64,000 bases of DNA from Bradyrhizobium sp. 138 (GCF_023074075.1 NZ_JADPKT010000097.1:1-64000); one strand, 5' to 3'; shown: positions 37,277 through 47,074, counted from the stretch's first letter. A program made the numbers and translations. Notes: generated from the letters alone by a model not told the origin.

Positions 37277-38410
37277 TCAGGATTCGTCGTCGTCCGATTC
37301 GTCGTCGTCGCGATATTCGCCGCCGAGGGTCAGGCCCTCGATCGCTGTGGCGCCTTTCGACTTGATGACGCGGCGAAGCGGGACAGAGCTCTCGCTTCGC
37401 AAAGCCTCCATCAGCTGTTCCGAATGGGTGACAATCCAGATGTCGGCGCGGCGTGATGCCTTGGCGATCAGCCGGGCCAATGGCGCCAGCAGCGAGGGAT
37501 GCAGGCTGGTCTCGGGTTCGTTCAGCGCGATGAACGGCGGAAGCCGATAGCCCATGAACACCGCGAGCAGACAAATGTATTTCAGCGTCCCATCGGATAG
37601 TTCATGAGCCCTAAACGGCCGCGGCATATCCTCCAACTGCAGATCAAATTCGCACAAACCGCCTTCTTCCCATGCGCGGAGTTCAGCGCCCGGGAATGCA
37701 TCCTGGATTGCGTCCTGCAGGTCGGTGGCGTCTTCCCGAATGGTATAAAGCGTCGCCAGGGCCGCAGCCAAATCGCTGCCATCGGCACTGAGCGAAGGCG
37801 TCGTGATCGCCAGACACGGCTTTCTTGTCGGTGACGCCGGATCGGTGCGAAAGTCGTGATAGAACCGCCAGCCCAGCATTGCGTTTCTGATCAGATCGAT
37901 TTCGGGGCATTCCCTGCCGTCGGAAAAGCCCGCAAGCGCAGTCTCGGACGGCAGCACCGCATCCTTGTGGCTGCTCCATGCGCCGCTCTCGCCGCGGATG
38001 CTGACGAGCGAATTCTTGCGCTCCATCAGCAGAACCGTTCGCCTGCCTTCCGTTGCCTCGATACTTTCGGACTTGATCATCGGCTCGCCGGAGAACGCCG
38101 CCGCAAGCGGGGCGGGAAATCCGATCTCGATGGAATATTTGAGACGGTCGAACTTGGCCGACAACCGCAATCGCCCATCTTCGCCGCGCTTGCGCGTGCC
38201 GGACCAGCAGACTGAATTCAGTCCGCCTTCGTCGGCGATCGTGCGCGTGATCCGCCCGGTCGCCGCGTCGCGCAACAGCGACAAGGACTTGTAGAGATTG
38301 GATTTGCCGACACCATTCTCGCCCACAAACACGGACAAGGGGTGGATTGGTATGGAGAGCCGACGGATGGAGCGATAGTTCGAGATCGAAATGTCGGTCG
38401 GACGCATCAC
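37277..38410 (-). CDS. Stand-alone AAA-type ATPase (RecF/OLD-like)
   Basis: A 377-residue SMC/RecF-like ATPase: N-terminal ISISNYRSIRRLSI, Walker A FVGENGVGKSNLYKSL (about 28-43), signature-like HELSDGTLKYICLLAVF, Walker B FIALNEPETSLHPSLLAPLA and a following His (IVTHSEQ). There is no TOPRIM nuclease domain. The tail is strongly acidic (RDDDESDDDES). Related ATPases occur in repair and in anti-phage systems with a partner gene, but no partner is seen here. Convergent with suhB. Confidence 0.82.
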   Translation of the reverse strand: MMRPTDISISNYRSIRRLSIPIHPLSVFVGENGVGKSNLYKSLSLLRDAATGRITRTIADEGGLNSVCWSGTRKRGEDGRLRLSAKFDRLKYSIEIGFPAPLAAAFSGEPMIKSESIEATEGRRTVLLMERKNSLVSIRGESGAWSSHKDAVLPSETALAGFSDGRECPEIDLIRNAMLGWRFYHDFRTDPASPTRKPCLAITTPSLSADGSDLAAALATLYTIREDATDLQDAIQDAFPGAELRAWEEGGLCEFDLQLEDMPRPFRAHELSDGTLKYICLLAVFMGYRLPPFIALNEPETSLHPSLLAPLARLIAKASRRADIWIVTHSEQLMEALRSESSVPLRRVIKSKGATAIEGLTLGGEYRDDDESDDDES

Positions 38411-38574
38411 ATGCTTTCAATCGGCAGGCCATGTGCATTCGCGGTGCAGTGCGGAATACACATTCGCTCAATCCAGGGATGCAGTCTGGATCGGCACTCG
38501 CGCGAAAGCAAGCCGAACGCCCGTTTGACGCGCCACTGGCATCAGCTCTCAAGCGATCAGGACCGATCCGGCGT

Positions 38575-41500
38575 TCAGTGGCCGGGCCTTGCCCGCGCCG
38601 GCGGCCCATACGCCTCGCCTTCGCTCGCCGCCTTCGGCTCCCGGTCTCCCGCCAGCACGCGCTGCACCGAGACGAAGAACACCGGCACCATCAAGAGCGC
38701 CAGGATCACCACCGCGATCATGCCGCCCATCACGACGCTGCCGAGCGCCTGCTGGCTGGCGCCGCCGGCGCCGTGGGCGATCGCCATCGGCAGCACGCCG
38801 CAGATGAAGGCAAGGCCAGTCATCAAAATGGGGCGGAAGCGCAGGCGGCAGGCCTCGATGGTGGCTTCCACCAGCGGCTTGCCCTCTTTTCGCAGATCCT
38901 TGGCAAACTCGATGATCAGGATCGCGTCCTTGGCCGCAAGGCCGATGATCGTGATCAGGCCGACGGTGAAATAGACGTCGTTGGGCAGGCTCCGCAGCGT
39001 CGCTGCAGCGACCGCGCCGACGATGCCGAGCGGCACGGTGAGCAGCACCGCGAGCGGAATGGTCCAGCTCTCGTAGAGTGCGGCGAGACATAGGAACACC
39101 ACGAACACCGACAGCGCCAGCAGGAACGGCGCCTGCGAGCCAGACAGCTTCTCCTGCAGCGATTGCCCGGTCCATTCATAGCCGAAGCCGCGCGGCAGCC
39201 TGCCGGCGAGCCGCTCCATCTCGGCGATGGCGTTGCCTGAGGTGAAGCCGGGCTTGGCTTCACCGGAGATGCGCACCGCCGGATAATAGTTGAAGCCGGC
39301 GATCTGCGTCGGCCCGCGCGCCCATTCCACCGTGGCGAAGGACGAGAACGGCACCAGCTGGCCGCGGCTGTTCTTGACGTTGTAGTTGAGGATGTCCTCG
39401 GTCCTCATGCGGTCGCGGGCGTCGGCCTGCACCACGACGCGCTGCATGCGGCCGCGGTTCGGGAAGTCGTTGATGTAGTTCGAGCCGAGATTGGTCGAGA
39501 TCGTATTGTTGATGTCCTCGAAGGTGACGCCGAAGGCGCCGGCCTTCTCGCGGTCGATCATGAGATTGACCACGCCCGCCTCGGGCAGACCTTCGATATA
39601 GACCTTCTGCAGCACCGGGCTCGCATTGGCCTCCGCGATCAACTGGTCGGCCGCGCGCATCAATTGCTGATAGCCCTTCTGGCCGCGGTCCTGGAGGCGG
39701 AACGAGAAGCCCGAGGAGTTGCCGAGATTGTCGATCGGCGGCGGCTGCAGCGCCGAGATTTTTGCGTCGCGGATCGACGAGCCCAGATCGCGGTTCACGT
39801 CGTTGACGATCGCTGAAGCGGAATCCTTCGGCCCGCGCTCCGACCAGTCCTTCAAGGTGATGAAGGCCTGCGCGGTGTTCATGCCCTGGCCGGAGAAGCT
39901 GAAGCCGGTCAGGAAGGTGACGTTGTCGACGCCCGGCCGTGCGGCAAGGTATTTTTCCACCTTCTCGATCACGGCCTCGGTGCGGGCATAGGACGAATCC
40001 GACGGCGTCTGCACGTCGGTGGTGATGAAGCCCTGGTCGTCGACGGGCAGGAAGCCGCCGGGCAGGTTGACGAAGGCCCAGGACAGGCCGACCAGCAGCG
40101 CGGCATAGACCAGCATCAGGCGGCCGGTGCGGTTCAGCGAGAAGCCGACGGTGCGCGAATAGCGTTCCTTGACGCCTTCGAGCAGGCGGTTGAACCAGCC
40201 GAACACGCCCTTCTTCGCGTGACCGTGACCAGCCGCGACAGGCTTGAGCAGGGTTGCGCACAGCGCCGGCGTCAACGACAGCGCAAGGAAGGCGGAGAAG
40301 CCGATCGCGGCGACCATGGTCACCGAGAACTGGCGATAGATGATGCCGACCGAGCCCGGGAAGAATGCCATCGGCACGAACACGGCCATCAGCACCAGCG
40401 TGATGCCGATGATGGCGCCCGATATCTGCGACATCGCCTTGCGCGTCGCTTCTTTCGGCGGCAGGCCTTCCTCGGACATGATGCGCTCGACGTTCTCGAC
40501 CACGACGATGGCGTCGTCGACGAGGATGCCGACCGCGAGCACCATGCCGAACATCGAGAGCATGTTGATGGAGTAGCCGGCGAGCAGAAGCGTGGTGCAG
40601 GCGCCCAGAAGCGCCACGGGCACCACGATGGTCGGGATGATGGTATAGCGGATGTTCTGGAGAAATAAGAACATCACCACGAACACCAGCACCACGGCTT
40701 CGACCAGCGTCGTCAGCACCTTCTTGATCGAGGCCTCGACCACGGGCGTGATGTTGTAGGGGATCTCGTAGGAGATGTTGGCCGGGAAGAAGCGCGACAG
40801 CTCCTTCATCTTCTCTTCGACCGCGCTCGCGGTCGCCAGCGCGTTGCCGGTCGGCGACATCAGGACCGAGAGACCCGCGGTCGGCTTGCCGTCGAGCCGC
40901 GTGTTGAACTGGTAGCTGAGACCACCGACCTCGACGCGCGCGACGTCGCGCAAGCGCACGGTCGAACCGTCGGCATTGGCGCGCAGGATGATGGCACCGA
41001 ATTCATCCGGCGAAGAGAGCTGGCCTTTGACCAGCACCAGCGAGGAGGTGCGCTGGCTCGACGTCGACGGCTCGGCGCCGATGCTGCCCGAGGCGACCTG
41101 CGCGTTCTGCGCGGCAATGGCCTTGTTGACGTCGTCCGCGGTCAGCCCATAGCCGACGAGCTTGGCCGGATCGACCCAGACGCGAAGTGAGCGCTCGGTC
41201 GAGTACAGCGTGGCGCGGCCGACGCCGGGAATGCGGCGGACCTCGCCTAGCACGTTGCGGATCATGAAGTCGCCGAGGCCGACCTCATCCAGGCTGCCGT
41301 CGGTCGAGTTCAGCGTGATGATCTGCAGCACCGCGCTGGAGGCTTCCTCGATCAGGATGCCCTGCTGCATCACCGCGCGCGGCAGGCGGGCCTCGACGCG
41401 CTTGATGCGGTTCTGCACCTCGACCGAGGCGGCGCTGGTATCGGTGCCCGGCTGGAAGTTGGCGATGATCTCGACCTGGCCGAGCGAGTCGCTGGTCGAT

Positions 41501-41736
41501 TCGAAGTTGAGGATGTTGGCGGCGCCGTTGAGTTCCTCCTCGATCAACCGCGTGACGCTGTTGTAGAGGTTTTCGGGCGAGGCGCCGGGATAGCTGGTCG
41601 AGATCGAGATCGAGGGCGGCGCGATGATCGGATATTGCGCGATCGGCAGCAGCGGCACGGCGATCGCGCCGATCAAGCAGATGAACAGCGCGACCACCCA
41701 GGCGAAGATTGGCCTGTCGATGAAGAAGCTCGCCAT
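38575..41736 (-). CDS. RND multidrug efflux pump, inner-membrane transporter
   Basis: A complete 1053-residue HAE-1 (AcrB/MexB-type) proton antiporter. Twelve transmembrane helices; TM1 MASFFIDRPIFAWVVALFIC; TM4 proton-relay Asp pair in AVGILVDDAIVVVENVERIM; TM10 Lys region GLAAKDAILIIEFAKDLRKE; two large periplasmic loops. It forms an operon with the adaptor gene 6 bases upstream. No outer-membrane channel gene is adjacent, so a shared TolC-type channel is likely. Expected substrates are hydrophobic drugs or detergents. Confidence 0.95.
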   Translation of the reverse strand: MASFFIDRPIFAWVVALFICLIGAIAVPLLPIAQYPIIAPPSISISTSYPGASPENLYNSVTRLIEEELNGAANILNFESTSDSLGQVEIIANFQPGTDTSAASVEVQNRIKRVEARLPRAVMQQGILIEEASSAVLQIITLNSTDGSLDEVGLGDFMIRNVLGEVRRIPGVGRATLYSTERSLRVWVDPAKLVGYGLTADDVNKAIAAQNAQVASGSIGAEPSTSSQRTSSLVLVKGQLSSPDEFGAIILRANADGSTVRLRDVARVEVGGLSYQFNTRLDGKPTAGLSVLMSPTGNALATASAVEEKMKELSRFFPANISYEIPYNITPVVEASIKKVLTTLVEAVVLVFVVMFLFLQNIRYTIIPTIVVPVALLGACTTLLLAGYSINMLSMFGMVLAVGILVDDAIVVVENVERIMSEEGLPPKEATRKAMSQISGAIIGITLVLMAVFVPMAFFPGSVGIIYRQFSVTMVAAIGFSAFLALSLTPALCATLLKPVAAGHGHAKKGVFGWFNRLLEGVKERYSRTVGFSLNRTGRLMLVYAALLVGLSWAFVNLPGGFLPVDDQGFITTDVQTPSDSSYARTEAVIEKVEKYLAARPGVDNVTFLTGFSFSGQGMNTAQAFITLKDWSERGPKDSASAIVNDVNRDLGSSIRDAKISALQPPPIDNLGNSSGFSFRLQDRGQKGYQQLMRAADQLIAEANASPVLQKVYIEGLPEAGVVNLMIDREKAGAFGVTFEDINNTISTNLGSNYINDFPNRGRMQRVVVQADARDRMRTEDILNYNVKNSRGQLVPFSSFATVEWARGPTQIAGFNYYPAVRISGEAKPGFTSGNAIAEMERLAGRLPRGFGYEWTGQSLQEKLSGSQAPFLLALSVFVVFLCLAALYESWTIPLAVLLTVPLGIVGAVAAATLRSLPNDVYFTVGLITIIGLAAKDAILIIEFAKDLRKEGKPLVEATIEACRLRFRPILMTGLAFICGVLPMAIAHGAGGASQQALGSVVMGGMIAVVILALLMVPVFFVSVQRVLAGDREPKAASEGEAYGPPARARPGH

Positions 41737-41742
41737 AGCGCG

Positions 41743-42936
41743 TTACCGCGTGAGCTTCTGCGCGTGCCGGTTGTCGGCGGTCGCGTCCGCTTCCGACCAG
41801 GATTGCGGCTTGACCTTGTCGCCGGCCGCGAACTTCTGGAACCCTTCGACCACGACCTTGTCGCCGGCCTTCAGGCCCTCAGTGATGAACCAGACTCCGT
41901 CCTGCACAGACCCGGTTCGCACCGCCTGCACCGCGATGTGGTTGTCATCCTTGACGACGAACACCTCGCTGCCGCCACCGCCATTGCGCTGGATCGCCTG
42001 CTGCGGCACCGCGATCGCATCGGAATCGAGACCCTGGTCGATGCGGACGCGGACATACATGCCCGGCAGCAATTCGCGCTTGGGATTGGGGAACTCGCCG
42101 CGCAGCGTCACCTGCCCGGTGTGGGCGTCGACCTTGGCATCGGAGAACAGCAGCTTGCCGTCGAGCGAATAGATGGTGTTGTCGTCGAGCACCAGGCGCA
42201 CCTTGGCGGCATCGGGGGCGATGCGCTCGAGGTCGCCAGTCTCGAAGGCGCGGCGGAGCTGGTTGAGTTCGGTCACCGACTGGGTGAAGTCGGCATAGAT
42301 CGGATCGAGCTGCTGGATGGTGGCGAGATTGGTCTCGTTCTGCACCGCGAGGGCGCCCTCGCTGACAAGGGCCGCACCGACCACGCCGTCGATCGGCGCG
42401 CGCACGGTGGCATAGTCGAGATTGAGTCTTGCCCGCGAGAGGTCGGCCTTGCGACCCTCGACCTCGGCATGGGCCTGGCGCTCGGCCGCAATCGCCTTCT
42501 CGTTCTCGGCTTCCGGCGCGGCGCGATCCTTGGTGAGGGTGGCGATGCGGTGCGCCTGCTGCTTCGCCTGCATCAACGCGGCCTCCGCCTTGGCGAGCGC
42601 AGCTTCGTTTGCCATCACCTCGACCTCGAACGGACGCGGATCGATGCGGTAGAGCGGATCGCCCGCCTTCACCTCGCTGCCCTGGCGGAACAGACGCTCG
42701 ACCACGATGCCGGAGATGCGCGGCCGCACCTCCGAGACCCGCGTCGGCGCGATACGGCCCGGCAACTCGCGCACCACGGCCCGTGACTGCGGTTTGACGA
42801 TCACGATGCTGACGTCAGGGTGAGCCGGCGGAGCGGCGGACACGGCGGAGCTGGATTCGTCACAGCCCGCGAGCAGCGGCGCCAAGGCCGCGAGCATCAT
42901 TGCAACGCATGCCGATCGCGCACGAAGTCCTGACAT
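41743..42936 (-). CDS. RND efflux periplasmic adaptor (membrane fusion lipoprotein)
   Basis: A 397-residue adaptor of the AcrA/MexA family. ATG 42936 is chosen because it gives a lipoprotein signal peptide (MSGLRARSACVAMMLAALAP, lipobox LLAGC); longer frames upstream lack one. Lipoyl halves are at about 70-100 (RPRISGIVVERLF) and 190-215 (YATVRAPIDGVVGAALV), with a helical hairpin between. A beta-barrel domain follows (LLPGMYVRVRIDQG). It links the RND pump to an outer-membrane channel. First gene of the pair. Confidence 0.94.
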   Translation of the reverse strand: MSGLRARSACVAMMLAALAPLLAGCDESSSAVSAAPPAHPDVSIVIVKPQSRAVVRELPGRIAPTRVSEVRPRISGIVVERLFRQGSEVKAGDPLYRIDPRPFEVEVMANEAALAKAEAALMQAKQQAHRIATLTKDRAAPEAENEKAIAAERQAHAEVEGRKADLSRARLNLDYATVRAPIDGVVGAALVSEGALAVQNETNLATIQQLDPIYADFTQSVTELNQLRRAFETGDLERIAPDAAKVRLVLDDNTIYSLDGKLLFSDAKVDAHTGQVTLRGEFPNPKRELLPGMYVRVRIDQGLDSDAIAVPQQAIQRNGGGGSEVFVVKDDNHIAVQAVRTGSVQDGVWFITEGLKAGDKVVVEGFQKFAAGDKVKPQSWSEADATADNRHAQKLTR

Positions 42937-43169
42937 GAAGTGGGGTGCCCCGATATTGTTGAAACTGATCACGCTCCGCGCGTGGCCCGTTCTGGGCCGT
43001 TTCGCACGCGGCTGATGCCGCCAAAATAGAGCGCACCTGCTGCGATGCAACGCATGGCACAGGCGGCTCATTGTCACATAACGTATCGTACTGAGTTTAG
43101 ACGGCTTTTGCCGTGTCACTTGATCGTGAGTTTGGCTCCATCGCCGCGTGCTGCGACGGAACAGCGCAA

Positions 43170-44189
43170 TTACTCGGCGGCCTTCATTCGATAGTGGCTA
43201 ACGCCCCATTCGGTTCCGTCTGCGTAGCCGAACAGGCCCGAGGTCGCGAGCAAGAACCAGCGCCAGCGCCGCAGCCAAAGTGCGGTCTCCTCGCCATAGA
43301 CCTTGCGCAACGATCCCTCAATGGTGTCGCGATGCATATCGAAATTGGCGAGCCAGTCGTTCGCGGTGCGCTGATAATGCGTGCCGCTCCAGCACCATTC
43401 CTTCTCGACCGTGAAGATGTCGTCGAATTGCCTGACGAGGTGATGGCTCGGCATCAGCCCGCTCGTGAAGACGTGCTGCGCGATCCAGTCGTCGCGATCG
43501 AGCCGGTCGAACAGCTGCGAGCCGGAGCGATGGGTGACGATTTGCATGAAGAAGCGCCCCTCGGGCGCGAGCCATGACCGCACGCGCGTCATCAGCTTGC
43601 GCCAGTTCATCATCCGCTCGAACATCTCGACCGAGACGATGCGGTCGAATTGACCGTCGGGCGCGAACACGTTCATGTCCGCCGTGACCACGCGAAGGTT
43701 CAGCAAGCCGCGCCGCTGCGCCTGCTCCTCGACATGGGCGCGCTGCGCCTGCGAGGTCGACACCGCCGTCACCTTGGCGCGCGGAAACTGCCGCGCCATC
43801 CACAGCGACAGCGAGCCCCAGCCGCAGCCGAGCTCGAGGATGGTCTGGCCGTCGGCGAGACCGGCATGCTCAACCGTCTGGCGCAGCGCCTCCTCCTCCG
43901 CCTCCTGCAAGGTGGTCGCATCGGTCTTGTAGAAGCAGCAGGAACATTTGCGGCTGGGGCCGAGCATTTCAGCGAAGAACGAAGCGGGCACTTCGCCACC
44001 CCCGGCCTCGGCATCCTCGGCGATCGGCCGCAGCATCATCCGACCGGCGAAAGCGGCATCCGTGGCCGCGTCATGTGCGGCGAGGCGGGTTGAGGTGCGA
44101 GAGCACAGGCGCTGGATTGCGGCGCGGATCACGACGTCCGGCAGCGGCACGCGTTCGGCAGTCCCGATGATCGCGGAAACGACGCTCAT
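43170..44189 (-). CDS. Cyclopropane-fatty-acyl-phospholipid synthase-like methyltransferase
   Basis: 339 residues with the SAM-binding motif ILELGCGWGSLSLWMARQFP, AVSTSQAQRAHVEEQAQRRG, and the CFA-type segments EVPASFFAEMLGPSRKCSCC, SVEMFERMMNWRKL, FFMQIVTHRSGSQ and the C-terminal TNDWLANFD-like region. It would add a methylene bridge or methyl group to unsaturated fatty acyl chains at the membrane. The N-terminal lipid-binding domain is shorter than in the E. coli Cfa, so the substrate may differ. ATG 44189 is chosen as the start; longer frames give poor N-termini. Confidence 0.85.
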   Translation of the reverse strand: MSVVSAIIGTAERVPLPDVVIRAAIQRLCSRTSTRLAAHDAATDAAFAGRMMLRPIAEDAEAGGGEVPASFFAEMLGPSRKCSCCFYKTDATTLQEAEEEALRQTVEHAGLADGQTILELGCGWGSLSLWMARQFPRAKVTAVSTSQAQRAHVEEQAQRRGLLNLRVVTADMNVFAPDGQFDRIVSVEMFERMMNWRKLMTRVRSWLAPEGRFFMQIVTHRSGSQLFDRLDRDDWIAQHVFTSGLMPSHHLVRQFDDIFTVEKEWCWSGTHYQRTANDWLANFDMHRDTIEGSLRKVYGEETALWLRRWRWFLLATSGLFGYADGTEWGVSHYRMKAAE

Positions 44190-44344
44190 GCGCCCCCCGA
44201 AGGCGAGCTTCTGCAGATACCTGGCTATCAAAGCGCCGCTTCCGGTCCGGGTTCCCCGAGCTGTCCCCGAAATCGGCGCATCCGGCGCTTTTTTTGAGCT
44301 GGCGCTGTGCCATAGTGCGCGCCGCAAGCAAGCTTTCGTAATGG

Positions 44345-45373
44345 ATGATACCGGCCATGCCGCCTGGCACTTCCCGCTCCACCATGGATATCGAGTACAC
44401 CAAACTATCCTCGCCCAGCGTCTTCCTGGTGCGGATGCTGGTCTTCCTGGTGCTGTGCACGCTGGTCAGCGTGGTGCTCTACAAGCAGATCATCCAGGCC
44501 TTCTTCGCCAATCCCGGGCTCAATGCCCTGATCGGGGCGGTGCTTTTCATCGGCATCATCCTGGCCTTCCGCCAGGTCATCCGGCTCTATCCTGAGGTGT
44601 CCTGGGTCAACAATTTCCGCATCGCCGATCCCGGCCTGGCGCCGGCCCGGCACCCGAAACTGCTGGCGCCGATGGCGGCGATCCTCGGCGGCGAGCGCTC
44701 CGGGCGGATGTCGATCACCCAGACCACCATGCGGCACCTGCTCGATTCGATCGCGACCCGTCTGGATGAAGCCCGCGATATCTCGCGCTACATGACCGGC
44801 CTCTTGGTCTTCCTCGGCCTGCTCGGCACCTTCTGGGGCCTGATCGAGACGGTCGGCTCGGTCGGCAAAGTGATCGACGGGCTCAAGGTCGGCGGCGATT
44901 CCGGCGCATTGTTCGACACGCTGAAGGAGGGCCTTGCCGCCCCGCTCGGCGGCATGGGCATCTCGTTCTCGAGCTCCCTGTTCGGCCTCGCCGGCTCGCT
45001 GATCCTCGGCTTTCTCGATTTGCAATCGAGCCAGGCGCAAAACCGCTTCTACACCGACCTCGAAGACTGGCTCGCCACCACGGTGCGGGAGTATGGCAGC
45101 GGCGACGTCGCGGTCTCTTCCGGCGGCGGCGCCGTCGCCAGCGGCGAGCTGCAGGCCGCGGTCGAACGCCTGCGCTCCGTGCTCGAGGAAGGCGGCACCA
45201 GCCGCGGCACCACGGCGGCGATGGCGAGCCTTGCCGAAGCAATCCAGGCGCTGGTTTCGCACATGCGCACCGAGCAGCAGATGATCCGCGAATGGGCCGA
45301 CGGCCAGGGCGAGCAGAACCGCGAGATCCGGCGCCTCTTGGAGCGCATCGCCCGCCAGCCGGAAAAGAGTTGA
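44345..45373 (+). CDS. MotA/TolQ/ExbB-like proton channel protein
   Basis: A 342-residue inner-membrane protein. Two transmembrane segments at about 28-47 and 60-76, then a cytoplasmic stretch, then the MotA_ExbB core with two helices (YMTGLLVFLGLLGTFWGLIE; AAPLGGMGISFSSSLFGLAG). The C-terminal ~110 residues are a cytoplasmic helical tail. Such proteins form pentameric stators driven by proton flow. The next gene encodes an OmpA/MotB-like partner, so the two probably make one motor. ATG 44357 or 44384 could also be the start. Confidence 0.85.
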   Translation: MIPAMPPGTSRSTMDIEYTKLSSPSVFLVRMLVFLVLCTLVSVVLYKQIIQAFFANPGLNALIGAVLFIGIILAFRQVIRLYPEVSWVNNFRIADPGLAPARHPKLLAPMAAILGGERSGRMSITQTTMRHLLDSIATRLDEARDISRYMTGLLVFLGLLGTFWGLIETVGSVGKVIDGLKVGGDSGALFDTLKEGLAAPLGGMGISFSSSLFGLAGSLILGFLDLQSSQAQNRFYTDLEDWLATTVREYGSGDVAVSSGGGAVASGELQAAVERLRSVLEEGGTSRGTTAAMASLAEAIQALVSHMRTEQQMIREWADGQGEQNREIRRLLERIARQPEKS

Positions 45374-45383
45374 GACGGTGTCG

Positions 45384-45501
45384 TGCCCCGGACGCGACGC
45401 AGCATGAAATGATGCGTCGCTGAGCCGGGGCCCAGCATCAGGGACAATATGGGTCCCGGCTCAGCGGAGCAGCGTGGCACGCTGCACCGCGTCCGGGACA
45501 C
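45384..45501. repeat. Palindromic intergenic repeat, family A (copy 2)
   Basis: Starts tgccccggacgcgacgcagc, internal pair gagccggggccc / gggtcccggctcagc, ends gcgtccgggaca. It lies between the two motor genes. Confidence 0.88.
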
Positions 45502-45520
45502 GAGTGTGGAGATCGACGAC

Positions 45521-46549
45521 ATGGCTCTAGCGCGCGGCCGCCGCAGCGACGGCGCCTTCAACTACTGGCCCGGCTTCGTCGACGCGCTGTCGACGCTGGT
45601 GCTGTCGATCGTGTTCCTGCTGTCGGTGTTCCTGGTGGTGCAGTTCTTCCTGTCGCAGGAGGTCACCGGCAAGGACAAGGCGCTGGAGCAGCTCAACGCC
45701 AAGATCGCGCAGCTCAACGAGCTGTTGTCGCTGGAAAAGCTCGGCAAGCTCACGCTCGACGACCAGGTCTCGCAACTGAAGGCCGGCCTCGCCTCGGCCG
45801 AGACCGAGCGCGACCGCATCAAGGGCCTCTATGACGGCTTGGCTGCCGCCGGCAACGACGCGCAAGGCAAGTCCTCCGAGCTCGGCAAGGCGCTGGATTC
45901 GGAGAAGGCGGTCTCGGCGCGGGCGCTGGCGCAGATCGAGGTGCTGAACCAGCAGATCAGCGCTTTGCGCCGGCAACTGGCCGCGCTGGAGGAGGCGCTC
46001 GACGCCAGCGAGAAGCGCGACAAGGAATCGCAGAACCGGATCGCCGATCTCGGCTCCCGCCTCAACGTCGCACTGGCGCAGCGCGTGCAGGAATTGTCGC
46101 GCTACCGCTCGGAGTTCTTCGGCCGGCTGCGCACCATCCTCGGCAACCGGCCCGACATCCGCATCGTCGGCGACCGCTTCGTGTTCCAGTCCGAAGTGTT
46201 CTTCGATACCGGCCAGGCGACGCTCCTGCCGGAGGGCCGCGCCGAGCTCGACACCTTAGCGACCGCGCTGATCGAGCTCGACAAGAAGATCCCGAGCGAG
46301 ATTCCCTGGGTGCTGCGGGTCGACGGCCATACCGATCTGCGCCCGGTGAGCGGTGCGAACTTTAGGTCGAACTGGGACCTGTCCGCGGCGCGCTCGATCT
46401 CGGTGGTGCAATATCTGATCTCGCTCGGCGTGCCTGCCCAGCGCCTCGTCGCCGCCGGCTTCGGCGAATTCCAGCCGCTCGATCCCGGCAACACGGAAGA
46501 AGCCTACAAGCGCAACCGCCGCATCGAGCTGAAGCTGACGGAGCGGTAG
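45521..46549 (+). CDS. OmpA/MotB-like peptidoglycan-binding protein
   Basis: A 342-residue protein with one transmembrane helix at about 24-46 (VDALSTLVLSIVFLLSVFLV), a long periplasmic coiled coil at about 50-190, and a C-terminal OmpA domain (VFFDTGQATLLPEGRAELD, RVDGHTDLRPV, RLVAAGFGEFQPL, NRRIELKL). A TM-coiled coil-OmpA layout is typical of MotB/TolR-type stator partners, here with an unusually long coiled coil. ATG 45521 is chosen for its ribosome site (gtggagatcgacgac). Confidence 0.88.
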   Translation: MALARGRRSDGAFNYWPGFVDALSTLVLSIVFLLSVFLVVQFFLSQEVTGKDKALEQLNAKIAQLNELLSLEKLGKLTLDDQVSQLKAGLASAETERDRIKGLYDGLAAAGNDAQGKSSELGKALDSEKAVSARALAQIEVLNQQISALRRQLAALEEALDASEKRDKESQNRIADLGSRLNVALAQRVQELSRYRSEFFGRLRTILGNRPDIRIVGDRFVFQSEVFFDTGQATLLPEGRAELDTLATALIELDKKIPSEIPWVLRVDGHTDLRPVSGANFRSNWDLSAARSISVVQYLISLGVPAQRLVAAGFGEFQPLDPGNTEEAYKRNRRIELKLTER

Positions 46550-46995
46550 TGAGCGCCCTCCAACTCCGCCCCTACGCGACCTCCGACGAAGCGGCCTCGA
46601 TCGACCTCTGGCATCGCACCTGGCAGCAGGCCTATCCGCAGATCGATTTTGCGGCCCGCCTGGACTGGTGGCGCGAGCGCTGGCGCAAGGATCTGGTGCC
46701 GAAGGCCCGGATCGTGGTGGCGGAACTGAATGGCGCACCGATCGGCTTCGTCACGATCGATGGCGAAGGCTATCTCGACCAGCTCGTGGTCGACCCCGAT
46801 CACTGGGGCTCGGATGCCGCGCGGTTGCTCGTCGATGAGGCCAAGCGTTTGTCACCATCAGGCATCACGCTGCTCGTCAACAAGGACAACAGCCGCGCCA
46901 TCCGCTTCTACGAGCGCAACGGCTTTGCCCATGCCGGCGACGATGTGAACCCGACCTCGGGGCGGCCGGTGCTGAGGATGGAATGGCGGGCGTGA
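46549..46995 (+). CDS. GNAT-family N-acetyltransferase
   Basis: 148 residues of the GNAT fold: N-terminal LRPYATSDEAASIDLWHRTW, central strands VVAELNGAPIGFVTIDGEGY, acetyl-CoA region DQLVVDPDHWGSDAARLLVD and the C-terminal NSRAIRFYERNGFAHAGD. Substrate unknown. The GTG start overlaps the last base of the upstream stop (TAGTG), so translation is probably coupled to the OmpA-like gene. Confidence 0.88.
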   Translation: MSALQLRPYATSDEAASIDLWHRTWQQAYPQIDFAARLDWWRERWRKDLVPKARIVVAELNGAPIGFVTIDGEGYLDQLVVDPDHWGSDAARLLVDEAKRLSPSGITLLVNKDNSRAIRFYERNGFAHAGDDVNPTSGRPVLRMEWRA

Positions 46996-47074
46996 GGGCC
47001 ATCACGCCGGGACCCCACAGCGTCCGCTAATCGTTGATGCCGGAGCAGCGACGATAAGCGGATGGAGACGATCG

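Noticed and set aside
44345..46549. Calling the MotA/OmpA-like pair a Zorya defence system
   Set aside because: The ZorC/ZorD or ZorE type genes are absent; the next genes are a GNAT enzyme and an ABC exporter.
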